From positions 532,981 to 596,980 of the forward strand of contig JABWAT010000001.1 in NCBI GenBank assembly GCA_013360915.1: DNA of 64,000 bases, read 5' to 3'. Position numbers and translations under genes: made by a program. The notes under the pieces were generated by a model that had not been told where the DNA came from, ran no database searches, and was given only the letters and a program-made list of their open reading frames with translations. Positions 18,402-27,532 of this stretch are shown here, piece after piece. The first letter of the stretch is position 1. The number at the start of each line of letters is the position of its first letter. Source of the DNA: Bacteroidota bacterium. Lineage in GTDB: Bacteria > Bacteroidota > JABWAT01.

Positions 18402-19061
18402 TCAAAGGGCCTCAATCAACACAAAATCGAGATAGGCCAGATTAGCACCCTGATTATACTTCAGGGTCAGAAGTTGTAGACCCGCTGCAGGAAAAACCAT
18501 TTCTCCGATCGTGGCCTGAGTCCAGATATGCCAGTTTCCGGTATCAACCGGCAAGGAAAGCTGAACGGCTTTTGCACCATTTAACCACAATTCGGACTGA
18601 TTATCCTTGTTGCCATAAACCGTGATGATCTTATAACGTCCCGGGACTTTCACATCGACCGTGTAATTCGTCCATTCCCCATTTTCCTGCCAGCCGATAT
18701 ATAACTGATTCACCTTCGGATCGACCGGATTCGGATGGTTGAAATCGGCCCAATCCTTGGTATAACTGATATCAACCCCTTCGTTTTCCCTGAAAAAGGC
18801 AATTGAGGCCGGTACTCCGGGCCGGTGATGACCGGGTGTCCGGTTTAAAGCAGAGCCATCGTTTGTGGGTGTGGTGTCGTGGTAGGCAACGCCTTCTCCG
18901 CCGAGATCATAAAACGCCAGCTCCACCCGACCCGGAATGGCTTGGGGCCCGCCGTTTCCCAACGAATCGCGCCAGGTCGTTCCCTTGTAGTCAACCGGAA
19001 TCTGGGCCTCTCCGATCTGAAAGACCAGCAGGTTAATTAAAAGAATATGAGGCGTTTTCAT
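18402..19061 (-). CDS. Stand-alone carbohydrate-binding protein (CBM6/35-like)
   Basis: A 219-residue exported protein with no catalytic domain. MKTPHILLINLLVFQIGEAQ is the signal. The rest is one beta-sandwich: GVDISYTKDWADFNH, a GEWTNYTVDVKVPGRYKI block and an NLAYLDFVLIE end, the pattern of CBM6/CBM35-type modules. The start at 19061 overlaps the stop of the upstream GH2 gene by 4 nt, so it is made together with that enzyme. It may help hold mannan near the cell. The ligand is inferred only from context. Confidence 0.75.
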   Translation of the reverse strand: MKTPHILLINLLVFQIGEAQIPVDYKGTTWRDSLGNGGPQAIPGRVELAFYDLGGEGVAYHDTTPTNDGSALNRTPGHHRPGVPASIAFFRENEGVDISYTKDWADFNHPNPVDPKVNQLYIGWQENGEWTNYTVDVKVPGRYKIITVYGNKDNQSELWLNGAKAVQLSLPVDTGNWHIWTQATIGEMVFPAAGLQLLTLKYNQGANLAYLDFVLIEAL

Positions 19062-22000
19062 GGGGTTTCCTTTAAATGCTCGGTTAAGGGAATCAATCGG
19101 TCTTCCACATTCCATCCTTCAACCTTGAGTTTGAATTCAGGACTGATATCAGATTCCAGATCCATGGTCACTTCACGGCTTTCTCCGGGCATCAGGCCAA
19201 TGAAATTGTCTGACCAGAAAACCGGTAAAACCCGTTCACCTGTCTTTCCGTCAATCAGGGAAAACCGGACCATCGGAGCCACTGCTGAACCTGTGTTTTT
19301 AATCTTAATTTTTCCCTGGCCACGCTTACCGGTCTGGTATGCAGATACCTGAATGCTTGTCTGACCCATGGATGCCAGATCCCGGTAATGTCCATCCGGT
19401 CGTTTCTGCCAATAAAAGTTGGAAGCCAGCACTTCACCTGCTTTTGAAAGCAACCGCAGCCGGATGAACCGGGTGGCCTCTCCATCATACTTCAAATGAA
19501 GTCCCGAAACGGATGCAGTCATGTTTTTTTCAGCAGTTATCGGATGGGTGGATTCGGAAACAATCCGGCCTGATAAATCAACCACCAGCACCTCGATCAC
19601 TCCATCTACCAAGGGTCGTTGTAAATTGTTTGAAACATGAAGCGTCCCATGCGAAGGGTGCATAAACAGATGCAGGGGAGAGGAGGCCGTTTTCATGGCA
19701 AAAAAAGCCGATGTGGGTTCGAGCCAGTAGTCATAGGTCTGACAGATCAGGGATGGCCAGGCCGGATGTGACATCCAAAGCAACACACCTGGCCCCCGGT
19801 GATATTGCCAGCTTTCCACCATTCCTTTCGGACCTTCCATGTTCATAAACCAGGCCTTGCGTGTAAAATCCTTCAGATTAACCGGCTTTCCGTAAAGGGA
19901 ATCCATGTCCCGCTGGTAAATCCGCACACGCGGTTGAGTCCAGTCATGCTTCCCCCACATGTCATTTACCGGCCAGAGAAAGCGTTCCGGCATCATGGCC
20001 TGAAAACTTTCCAGCACAGGCGGGGCCACAATGCCTTGTTCACTGTGAAAACTGGTTCCCCGGTTTTCGAAATACCAGTCGGGACTTTTGTTTTCATACG
20101 GACCCAGACCGGTAACCGGCCGGTCAGCCGAACTGGACAGGTAGTGCCGGGTATGATCGGTTTCCTGCAGCAGAACACGTAAGGCAGAATCCAGTATGGC
20201 AGGCGGATATCCTTCATTCCGACCCACCCACAATGCCACGGATGCCCGGTTCCGGCGGTTCAGGACTTTATCGCGTGCATTGGCCATGAACAGATTTTCA
20301 TCGGCAGGATGCGGACCATCCACCGGATTGGCCAGCCAGAAATCATCCCAGATTAACAGGCCGTACCGGTCACAGGCATTATAAAAGGCATCGTTTCCGA
20401 TCATGCCGACCCAATTGCGGATCATGTTGAAATTCATTTCCTTATGCAGGCGGACGGCCCGGTTAAAATCGGTATCGGAGTACCGCATCATCGATTCAGC
20501 CATGCCCCAGTTTCCACCACGAATGATCAGGGGAACCCCGTTAATCTGTAATCGCAGATGGGAATATTCGTAGAGGTAACTGAACTCACGATAACCAAAT
20601 ACCACCTGTTTCCGATCTGAGAGACCGCTTTTACCGGTTACAGAAAAAACCAGCGTGTCCAACGGCTGATTTCCATATCCATTGGGCCACCAGAGCGGTG
20701 GATTCTGAACCTTAAGAGCCGGGTGTTTTCCCGGGTCGGCACGGATCACTTTGCTTTCACCAGGATTCAGGGACAGGGGAATGGTAAATCGGAAATGGGA
20801 TGCCTGCCCGGTTAGCTCACCGGCCCAGGAAGTGGTGCCATGATTGGTAACCGTGATGGCTGTCTGAATGTTGACCTGACTGGTATCCGGAAGATCAAAA
20901 TCGGTGATAATAAGTGGATCGGATAGTGTGACTCCATCGGTGGTTTCGATCCGGACCGGTGCCCAAATTCCTGCATTCCGTCCGCGAATGGTAGGCATCC
21001 AGTTCCAACCGATGCTGGCCAGAATAGAGGGGCTATCGAGTCCGATGATTCCTCCATTGCCATCCGGATCATTCAAGTGTTGCTCGGTTACTGCTCCCGG
21101 ATTGTCATTGGGCTGAATGCGGATGGCGATGGCCACCCGTTTTCCAGGTGTGACCAACCGGCTGATCTCCATTTTTCCGCGGATGTAGGCGCCATCAACC
21201 CGTCCGGCTAACCCGCCGTTGACCCAAACTTCCGCCTTCCAGTTAATTCCATCCAGATGCAGCCAAACCAGTTTATTTTTCCAGGCTTTGGGAGATTCAA
21301 ATTCAGTCCGGTACCAGAACGGAGCCGTAAAAAACCAATCCGAAATCATCAGCTGCTGATCGCCAAATACCGGATCGGGAATGGCACCTGCAGCCAGGTA
21401 GTCGGTTAGCGGCGTCCCGGGAACGGTTGCAGGTATCCAATCTTCTTCAAAAAAACCTGGTGTCGATAGTTGTACCCGATCTGCCCGGATAAATGACTCC
21501 CGCTTCACCTGCCAGACCGAACCGTTCAACTCGGGCCCATTGCTGGTGAATCTGACTTTTCCCGTCGGTCGGATGGAGGGTCTGACAGGTTTTCCATACA
21601 CCTTCAGCGTATGAATTTCCGGATGCCGGGAAGAACCGGAAAGGGAAATCCGCACAAATCTCGCAGGAACCTCCGAAAAGCGTACGGAATCCGTTTTCCC
21701 CGACACCCTGTTTTGGGTTCCGACAGAAATCCACTCTTCTGGTTGATTCGGATGTCCCTTGCCGGATACTTCAATCCTGAACGATTCCGGCTGTTCGTTT
21801 CCCCACCCGATCATCACCGATGAAACCGGGGTGATTGAACCCAGATCGGTGTAAATCCATCCCTCACTCGTTTTGGATTTCCAGTAAGTGGAAGGCCAGG
21901 GATCGGTGGTCAGATGACCCGTGTGATCATAGTCGGCTGCTCCCGACTGCCACACCGCCCGGTTCAGTGCCACATTCATGTCGGTCTGTGTAAATCCCAA

Positions 22001-22069
22001 AACAGGCAACAGCAATGCAACGGCAACAATGAAAAGCCAATGACGGGTTAAGGAAGAGCGATTTCTCAT
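19058..22069 (-). CDS. GH2 enzyme with N-terminal F5/8C module
   Basis: A 1003-residue secreted protein. Signal peptide to ~29, discoidin module ~33-160, then GH2 domains. Acid/base Glu619 in ALWVGRNEGYPP and nucleophile Glu677 in FHSEQGIVAPP. The segment LLWMSHPAWPSLICQTYDYW again points to the endo-beta-mannosidase/CsxA branch. It differs strongly from the other GH2 genes here, so the two are paralogues with possibly different linkages. ATGA overlap with the reductase gene upstream. Confidence 0.85.
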   Translation of the reverse strand: MRNRSSLTRHWLFIVAVALLLPVLGFTQTDMNVALNRAVWQSGAADYDHTGHLTTDPWPSTYWKSKTSEGWIYTDLGSITPVSSVMIGWGNEQPESFRIEVSGKGHPNQPEEWISVGTQNRVSGKTDSVRFSEVPARFVRISLSGSSRHPEIHTLKVYGKPVRPSIRPTGKVRFTSNGPELNGSVWQVKRESFIRADRVQLSTPGFFEEDWIPATVPGTPLTDYLAAGAIPDPVFGDQQLMISDWFFTAPFWYRTEFESPKAWKNKLVWLHLDGINWKAEVWVNGGLAGRVDGAYIRGKMEISRLVTPGKRVAIAIRIQPNDNPGAVTEQHLNDPDGNGGIIGLDSPSILASIGWNWMPTIRGRNAGIWAPVRIETTDGVTLSDPLIITDFDLPDTSQVNIQTAITVTNHGTTSWAGELTGQASHFRFTIPLSLNPGESKVIRADPGKHPALKVQNPPLWWPNGYGNQPLDTLVFSVTGKSGLSDRKQVVFGYREFSYLYEYSHLRLQINGVPLIIRGGNWGMAESMMRYSDTDFNRAVRLHKEMNFNMIRNWVGMIGNDAFYNACDRYGLLIWDDFWLANPVDGPHPADENLFMANARDKVLNRRNRASVALWVGRNEGYPPAILDSALRVLLQETDHTRHYLSSSADRPVTGLGPYENKSPDWYFENRGTSFHSEQGIVAPPVLESFQAMMPERFLWPVNDMWGKHDWTQPRVRIYQRDMDSLYGKPVNLKDFTRKAWFMNMEGPKGMVESWQYHRGPGVLLWMSHPAWPSLICQTYDYWLEPTSAFFAMKTASSPLHLFMHPSHGTLHVSNNLQRPLVDGVIEVLVVDLSGRIVSESTHPITAEKNMTASVSGLHLKYDGEATRFIRLRLLSKAGEVLASNFYWQKRPDGHYRDLASMGQTSIQVSAYQTGKRGQGKIKIKNTGSAVAPMVRFSLIDGKTGERVLPVFWSDNFIGLMPGESREVTMDLESDISPEFKLKVEGWNVEDRLIPLTEHLKETP

Positions 22070-23067
22070 CCGGGTAGCCGCAAGATTGTTTCAATCGACG
22101 CCAGTTCTGCATCGGTAAGGCTACCGGCAGCTACCGATGCCACACAATCATCAATCTGACTGGTTTTACTGGCTCCGATCAGTACGGATGTCACCACCGG
22201 CGACCGTAACAGCCAGGCGATGGCCAACTGGGCAAGGGTCTGTCCGCGTTGAATGGCTATTTCATTCAGTTTCCTGATTTTTTCCAGTTTTTCCGGCGTG
22301 ATGGTGCTGGTCTGAAGGTAACCATGTGCTTTGGCTGCACGGGAATCTTCCGGGATACCTTTCAGATATTTATCGGTCAACAATCCCTGTGCAAGAGGCG
22401 AAAACACAATCAAACCAGTTCCGGTTTTGGCCAGAACATCGAGCAGGCCGCCTTCCACCCACCGGTCAAACATGGAATACCGCGCCTGATGAATCAGACA
22501 TGGGGTCCCGAGTGATTTCAGAATGGAAATCGCCTCTTCTGCTTTACCGGCCGGATAGTTGGAAATGGCAGCATACAATGCTTTTCCCTGCCGCACGGCC
22601 TGATCAAGCGCCATCATCGATTCTTCCACAGGTGTGTCGGGATCCGGGCGGTGATGGTAAAAAATGTCCACATAATCCAGACCCATCCGCTTCAGACTCT
22701 GATCCAGACTGGCAAGCAGATATTTCCGCGAGCCGAAATTGCCATACGGCCCCGGCCACATGTCATAACCGGCTTTTGTGCTGATGACCAGTTCATCGCG
22801 GTACGGTTTAAAATCCGCAGACAGAATCCGTCCGAAGTTTTCCTCTGCTGAACCCGGGGGCGGTCCGTAATTGTTTGCCAGATCGAAGTGGGTGATTCCC
22901 AGGTCAAAGGCACGCCGGACCATGGCCCTTCCGGTCTCATACAAATCATAGCCACCGAAATTGTGCCATAAACCCAGCGAAATGGCTGGCAAAACCAGAC
23001 CAGATTTTCCCGACCGGCGGTAGGGCATGGAATCATACCGGTCAGAGGAAGGCAGATAATGACTCAT
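22066..23067 (-). CDS. Aldo/keto reductase (YghZ/AKR14-like)
   Basis: A 333-residue cytoplasmic NADPH-dependent reductase. Catalytic tetrad visible: Asp62 and Tyr67 in FDLANNYG, Lys98 in STKAGYD, His in IFYHHRPD. Sequence features such as THFDLANNYGPPPGSAEENFG match the YghZ group that reduces glyceraldehyde-3-phosphate and other aldehydes. It is embedded between two secreted glycosidases with 4-nt overlaps on both sides, so it is part of the mannan operon. Its substrate there, perhaps a released sugar or aldehyde, is unknown. Confidence 0.88.
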   Translation of the reverse strand: MSHYLPSSDRYDSMPYRRSGKSGLVLPAISLGLWHNFGGYDLYETGRAMVRRAFDLGITHFDLANNYGPPPGSAEENFGRILSADFKPYRDELVISTKAGYDMWPGPYGNFGSRKYLLASLDQSLKRMGLDYVDIFYHHRPDPDTPVEESMMALDQAVRQGKALYAAISNYPAGKAEEAISILKSLGTPCLIHQARYSMFDRWVEGGLLDVLAKTGTGLIVFSPLAQGLLTDKYLKGIPEDSRAAKAHGYLQTSTITPEKLEKIRKLNEIAIQRGQTLAQLAIAWLLRSPVVTSVLIGASKTSQIDDCVASVAAGSLTDAELASIETILRLPG

Positions 23068-24560
23068 CGGGTCACCTCCATAACAGGGCTGTATCCGCTG
23101 TCACCCGATTGATTCACTCCTTTAATCCGGTAGTAGTAAGTTTTACCGGCAACGGCTGTTTCATCGGTGTATAAAATCAGTGCTTCTGATGCCTCGGGAC
23201 TGTATTCCCATTTCGTCACGTCCTGCAGAATGGAATCATGAAGTCCATCACGCAACACACTGAACGGACCAGCAGGTTTTTCAGCTCGTTCAATGGTGTA
23301 TGAACTGGCTCCCGTAGAACCACGCCAGGTAAACCCATGCCCGTGTTTCATCAGAATAGGGGCAGGAGAAGGCTTATCAACGGCAGGAACAGGCAATCCG
23401 CGGATTGCATAGGCTTCCTGACGAAGCAGATCCAGTGTGCGGATTTCCTCATAGATAAATCCGGCAGGAAAGCCAGGCACGTGGTAGGAATTCACCGGCG
23501 TTCCGCCTTCATTGTGATAATACCATCCCCCATCGCGGCGGTGACTGCGGATACTCCAGATCAGTCCACCCACAATCTGTTCCTCACGGATTGTTTTCAT
23601 GAGCTCACGCAGGTTTTCAATACCACCCAAACCAAATTCATCGACCATGAGCGGTTTCTTTCCCTTGCATTCTGCTCTTCCCTGCTTTGCAAAGGGAGCC
23701 AGTTGCCAGGGCCTTCCGCCCATCTTGTTCCAGTATTCGTACAGGTGATCGCTGATAATGTCGATGTTCGGATCCTCAAGAAAATCCTTGCGGTCGGCAC
23801 CACCGGCTTCCATGATCAGGTGATTGGGATCCACTTTCCTGATGTAGGCCGCCATCTCCTTGCTCCAGGCCAGAATTTTCGGAGACCAATCGTCCCATTT
23901 TAAACCCCGGTCACCGGGATAGCTACCAAATTCATTTCCCAATTGCCAGCACAGAATGGCCGGATCTTCCTTATACAACAGTCCGTTAACCGTATTCCGA
24001 CGGTTCAGTATGAAATCCAGAAAATGCCGGAAATCGGCCTTTACTTCTTCGTCGGTCCAGAACGATCCTTTTGGTTTTCCGGAAAGCGCCGAAAATTCAT
24101 CCACCCCTCGTATTCCACCAAAGGACTGGGAGGCAATAAACGGAATGATCATCCGGACGTTGTATTCATGACCCAGCGCAATCACCCGGTCCAGACACTG
24201 AAAGGCCTCTTCGTTATAGGTTCTCCGGGCCGTGATGTAAACCGGCATGCCATTATCTTCAGGGGTATAAACCGAGAGAGAAAAGGTTCGCGTCGCCAGC
24301 CCCCCCATCCGTCTGATTCCATCGAGGATATCCCGTATTTCATATTCATCAGGAAACCGGTTAGCCCGGTCTTTCCGTATCTGTGATTCATTCTGCTGTA
24401 TGTTCGGTGCGGCCAGTCCGAAAAACCGGAATTCCTTGTCACCATCCACCAGAATATCCCCTTTCCGTTTAATGATGTTGCCAGAGAAACCGTGGTCGCC
24501 GGCAACGGAAACCGACGAGCAGGCAAGGAGAAGCAGGAAGGCAGTCGTTGTGAATTTCAT
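23064..24560 (-). CDS. GH5 mannanase-like enzyme with C-terminal fibronectin-like domain
   Basis: A 498-residue exported protein. The start at 24560 gives signal MKFTTTAFLLLLAC, possibly a lipobox. The GH5 barrel carries acid/base Glu210 in CWQLGNEFGSYPG and nucleophile Glu308 in LMVDEFGLGG, the pattern of eukaryote-like endo-mannanases and related GH5 groups. A fibronectin type III-like domain fills ~400-498. It differs clearly from the GH5 at 7171-8496, so probably a distinct subfamily. It lies 54 nt after the esterase stop and overlaps the reductase start by 4 nt. Confidence 0.85.
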   Translation of the reverse strand: MKFTTTAFLLLLACSSVSVAGDHGFSGNIIKRKGDILVDGDKEFRFFGLAAPNIQQNESQIRKDRANRFPDEYEIRDILDGIRRMGGLATRTFSLSVYTPEDNGMPVYITARRTYNEEAFQCLDRVIALGHEYNVRMIIPFIASQSFGGIRGVDEFSALSGKPKGSFWTDEEVKADFRHFLDFILNRRNTVNGLLYKEDPAILCWQLGNEFGSYPGDRGLKWDDWSPKILAWSKEMAAYIRKVDPNHLIMEAGGADRKDFLEDPNIDIISDHLYEYWNKMGGRPWQLAPFAKQGRAECKGKKPLMVDEFGLGGIENLRELMKTIREEQIVGGLIWSIRSHRRDGGWYYHNEGGTPVNSYHVPGFPAGFIYEEIRTLDLLRQEAYAIRGLPVPAVDKPSPAPILMKHGHGFTWRGSTGASSYTIERAEKPAGPFSVLRDGLHDSILQDVTKWEYSPEASEALILYTDETAVAGKTYYYRIKGVNQSGDSGYSPVMEVTR

Positions 24561-24614
24561 AATCAATCCGGATTGAGTGAATAAAATGTGATACACTGAT
24601 TGGGAAAACACCGG

Positions 24615-26417
24615 CTACCTGACCAGAAGCAGTCGTTGAGTTCTGACCTGATTTCCGGCCTGAAACACGGCCACATACCATCCGGATGCCAGTTGACCTG
24701 CATTCAGATGATAAACAGACTGACCAGCCGGGCGTGTTATCTGATCCATAAACACAAGCTGCCCGGTCACCGAATACAGGCGGATGGAAATGGTGCCTGA
24801 ATGAAGAAGCCGGAGCGGAATAGATGTTTCCGGGTTAAACGGATTCGGATAGGGTGCACCTACCACAAACCGATCTGGTTGTGAGCTTCCTGATTCAACC
24901 GAAACCGGAGTAACCGGATGTGCAAAGACTTCCAGTTCATGTATTTGGATTCCGGCACCAGGAACAGATGAGCCAAGACTGAGAACCCGAAGGTATCTGA
25001 ACTCACCACTTAATCCGGAAATGCTGTCAATGCCACCCGTTGAAGTGATTCCGGCCCTGATGTTTTTTAATTGGTTGGAAGTGGTTACCCCTTGCAGATT
25101 ATAACTGGTTGCATGAACCGACCCCCAGTTAATCAGGACAGTCTTTATCTGATATGCTTTCCCGAAATCGACCTGAAACCAGGGCGAAATCCCTGCGCCT
25201 GCTTCCCAGAAGGTTGAATCAAGGCCATCCACCCCAAGTGATGGATCGGACAAACGGACCGTGGATGATGCTTTTGCAGGTCGCTGATAGGCCCGGTTGA
25301 TTTGGTCGGATGGTAACCTGAATACGGTGATGGTATCGGTTGTGGTCACCTGACCCGTTGCTTTAAGAATATAATGAGTGGTGGAATCCGGCTTTACCCA
25401 CATGAAACCATCGGATTCAACCGTTTTATCATCTATAAGCACCGCCGACCCGGTTGCGGTTGTCCAGGAAATCAGGGCCGAATCCTGATAGCCAAGATCC
25501 AGATAGCGTGGAAAAACCGTGAAAGAGGTGATCGTTCCGGGCGCCAGAAACCTCAGAAAAAGCCGTGCGGTATCGGGGTGTTCCCCTGCAGTGATAAGGG
25601 TAAAAGTGGTATCAGAGGAAAGGGTGATGTTAACCGTGCCGGCCTCTTCAACAGGCACACCATTCACCTTCGGCGCAGAACCGGGTGTGGTCAGCCAGTT
25701 AATGGTGATATTTTCATTCAATTCAGCAGCTTTTGCCGATGAAGTAAACCAGCGGATATAGCCGGAAGGGGATGACAAAATGGAATCTCTTGCAACACCG
25801 GCCATGAAAGCATACCCGTTTGTATTCGGATGAATCCCATCAGTAAACCATCCTTCTTTATCCAGCATTGCTGTATAAAAATCGATGGTCTCCACACGGG
25901 CCATCTGCATGACTGAATCGATTTTGGGGAGCAATTCATTCAGGAGAATAGCACCGGAAATTCCGAAACCATCCTGAAAAACAGGAACCGGCCGGCAAGC
26001 ATAAATCTGAATCTGCGGATTGACTTCCCTGAACTCGCCGATGATTTGCAGGTAATCGGAAACAAACTCGTTCTGGTAGATCCAATTCTGGGGTTTGGTA
26101 TCATTCGTTCCCAGTTTGATAATCAGAATATGTGGGTTAAAGGCCAGCGCGTTCTGATAAGCCGCTTCCTTACGAATGGGAAAATCACCTTTGTTTAACA
26201 GGGTCCGGCTTCCAACCCCGAAGTTTTTAACCGAATAACCGCTCCCCAGCAGGCTGCCCAGTTGTTGCGGGTAGGCTGAAGCATCGTTGCTGCCCTGTGT
26301 GATGGAATTGCCTATGCAGGCCACACGGAGCGGTTCATCCGGCTGGGCCCTGAGTCCAACCGGACTCAGGATCACCAACCCGATAACAATGGCCGGAACA
26401 AGGTAAACCGGTTTCAT
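24615..26417 (-). CDS. SGNH esterase with F5/8C module and type IX tail
   Basis: A 600-residue secreted protein. SGNH domain at ~28-215: Ser38 in CIGNSITQG, Asn in KLGTNDTKP, Asp193/His196 in FTDGIHPN. Two beta-domains follow, then a discoidin module at ~375-495, and a Por-type sorting domain from APYPNPFNPETSIPL to RLLLVR. Likely a surface deacetylase acting on acetylated mannan. The acyl group is an inference. The ATG overlaps the GH26 stop by one base (TAATG). Confidence 0.85.
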   Translation of the reverse strand: MKPVYLVPAIVIGLVILSPVGLRAQPDEPLRVACIGNSITQGSNDASAYPQQLGSLLGSGYSVKNFGVGSRTLLNKGDFPIRKEAAYQNALAFNPHILIIKLGTNDTKPQNWIYQNEFVSDYLQIIGEFREVNPQIQIYACRPVPVFQDGFGISGAILLNELLPKIDSVMQMARVETIDFYTAMLDKEGWFTDGIHPNTNGYAFMAGVARDSILSSPSGYIRWFTSSAKAAELNENITINWLTTPGSAPKVNGVPVEEAGTVNITLSSDTTFTLITAGEHPDTARLFLRFLAPGTITSFTVFPRYLDLGYQDSALISWTTATGSAVLIDDKTVESDGFMWVKPDSTTHYILKATGQVTTTDTITVFRLPSDQINRAYQRPAKASSTVRLSDPSLGVDGLDSTFWEAGAGISPWFQVDFGKAYQIKTVLINWGSVHATSYNLQGVTTSNQLKNIRAGITSTGGIDSISGLSGEFRYLRVLSLGSSVPGAGIQIHELEVFAHPVTPVSVESGSSQPDRFVVGAPYPNPFNPETSIPLRLLHSGTISIRLYSVTGQLVFMDQITRPAGQSVYHLNAGQLASGWYVAVFQAGNQVRTQRLLLVR

Positions 26418-27532
26418 TATTGATACATGGCGGGCAGATCTTCCAGAAACAAGGTCATGGGATCTGCTTCAAATTTTTTAAAATCAGGAACCGACGGATG
26501 TCCGGGATAAGGCCCGAAATGATGTCCGTAATCGGCATTTCTCCAGACCAGCATGTAGGTTATCCGACGGGCATACGGGTCGGCGAGGATGGGATTCAGC
26601 CATTTTTCGGTCCAGAAAACCGGATCCTTGATCATGTTGGACCCACCTTCAGCGAGAGCCGGAATTTTACCGCGCTTTTCAGCAATCCGGACCATCAGAC
26701 TCAATTGTTTAATCCGGTCCGGAGTCATCTCGTTGTAATAATCCACCGAAATGATATCAACAAAGTCATCACCCGGGTACCGGCTCAGCCAGGTGGCTTC
26801 ATCAGGGATCTTGCCCCAATTGTATGCATAAATCAGGTTATGAACACCCTTCACATCCCTCAGGTAAGTTACGGTAAACTTCCAGAGCGCGATATATTCT
26901 TCGGGCGTACAGACATTCACACCCCACCAGAACCAGTTTCCTTCGTTTTCATGCCATGGCCTGAAAATAACCGGAACCAACGTTCCGTCTTCTGTTTTCA
27001 GAGATAGAAAAAAGGAAGCCACCCGATCAAGCCAGAGTTTTAGCAAGTCATGTTTCTCGCCACCGGGAAGAATGGCATACAGGGCGGGGGTCACATCCCA
27101 GGCCGTTTTCCTGGTAACCGGATGGTCGGGGTGCCAGGAAACGGTGTTCACGCCCCCCCGTTTATACGCTTCAATGATCCACTTCTTCATCAGTTTGAAG
27201 GAAACCGTATCAATATTATACCAATTGCCGTGTTCCAGCTTGCCAATTTCCCAGCCAAACATGCCGGGATATTTACCCACCGCATCCTTTACATCCGACC
27301 GGAATTCCTCTGCATCCCAGGTCATCCCGTAGGCAGTGGCATCCTGATGCCCGAATAAAATTCCTTTTCCAGAGAGGGCCTTCAGATTGGTGAATAGTGC
27401 ACGGGTTTCAGTTGTGGCCTTATTATCTGTCAGATCAGATTGGGCTTCGGCCGGCCCTGCTGTGCAGGACAAAAATGAAATGGCAAGCAGGCAGGTGACT
27501 AACCTTTGTCGATTTATCATCAGTTTCCTCAT
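26417..27532 (-). CDS. GH26 beta-mannanase/mannobiohydrolase
   Basis: A 371-residue exported GH26 protein. Acid/base Glu195 in FRPWHENEGNWFWWG and nucleophile Glu295 in ALAEGGSNM. FGHQDATAYGMTW is near residues 60-72. Signal LLAISFLSC could be a lipobox. It resembles single-domain mannobiose-releasing GH26 enzymes of Bacteroidota, but product size cannot be judged here. The listed ATG is adjacent to the kinase stop. The ATG at 27520 has AGGA at better spacing and may be the real start. Confidence 0.9.
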   Translation of the reverse strand: MRKLMINRQRLVTCLLAISFLSCTAGPAEAQSDLTDNKATTETRALFTNLKALSGKGILFGHQDATAYGMTWDAEEFRSDVKDAVGKYPGMFGWEIGKLEHGNWYNIDTVSFKLMKKWIIEAYKRGGVNTVSWHPDHPVTRKTAWDVTPALYAILPGGEKHDLLKLWLDRVASFFLSLKTEDGTLVPVIFRPWHENEGNWFWWGVNVCTPEEYIALWKFTVTYLRDVKGVHNLIYAYNWGKIPDEATWLSRYPGDDFVDIISVDYYNEMTPDRIKQLSLMVRIAEKRGKIPALAEGGSNMIKDPVFWTEKWLNPILADPYARRITYMLVWRNADYGHHFGPYPGHPSVPDFKKFEADPMTLFLEDLPAMYQ

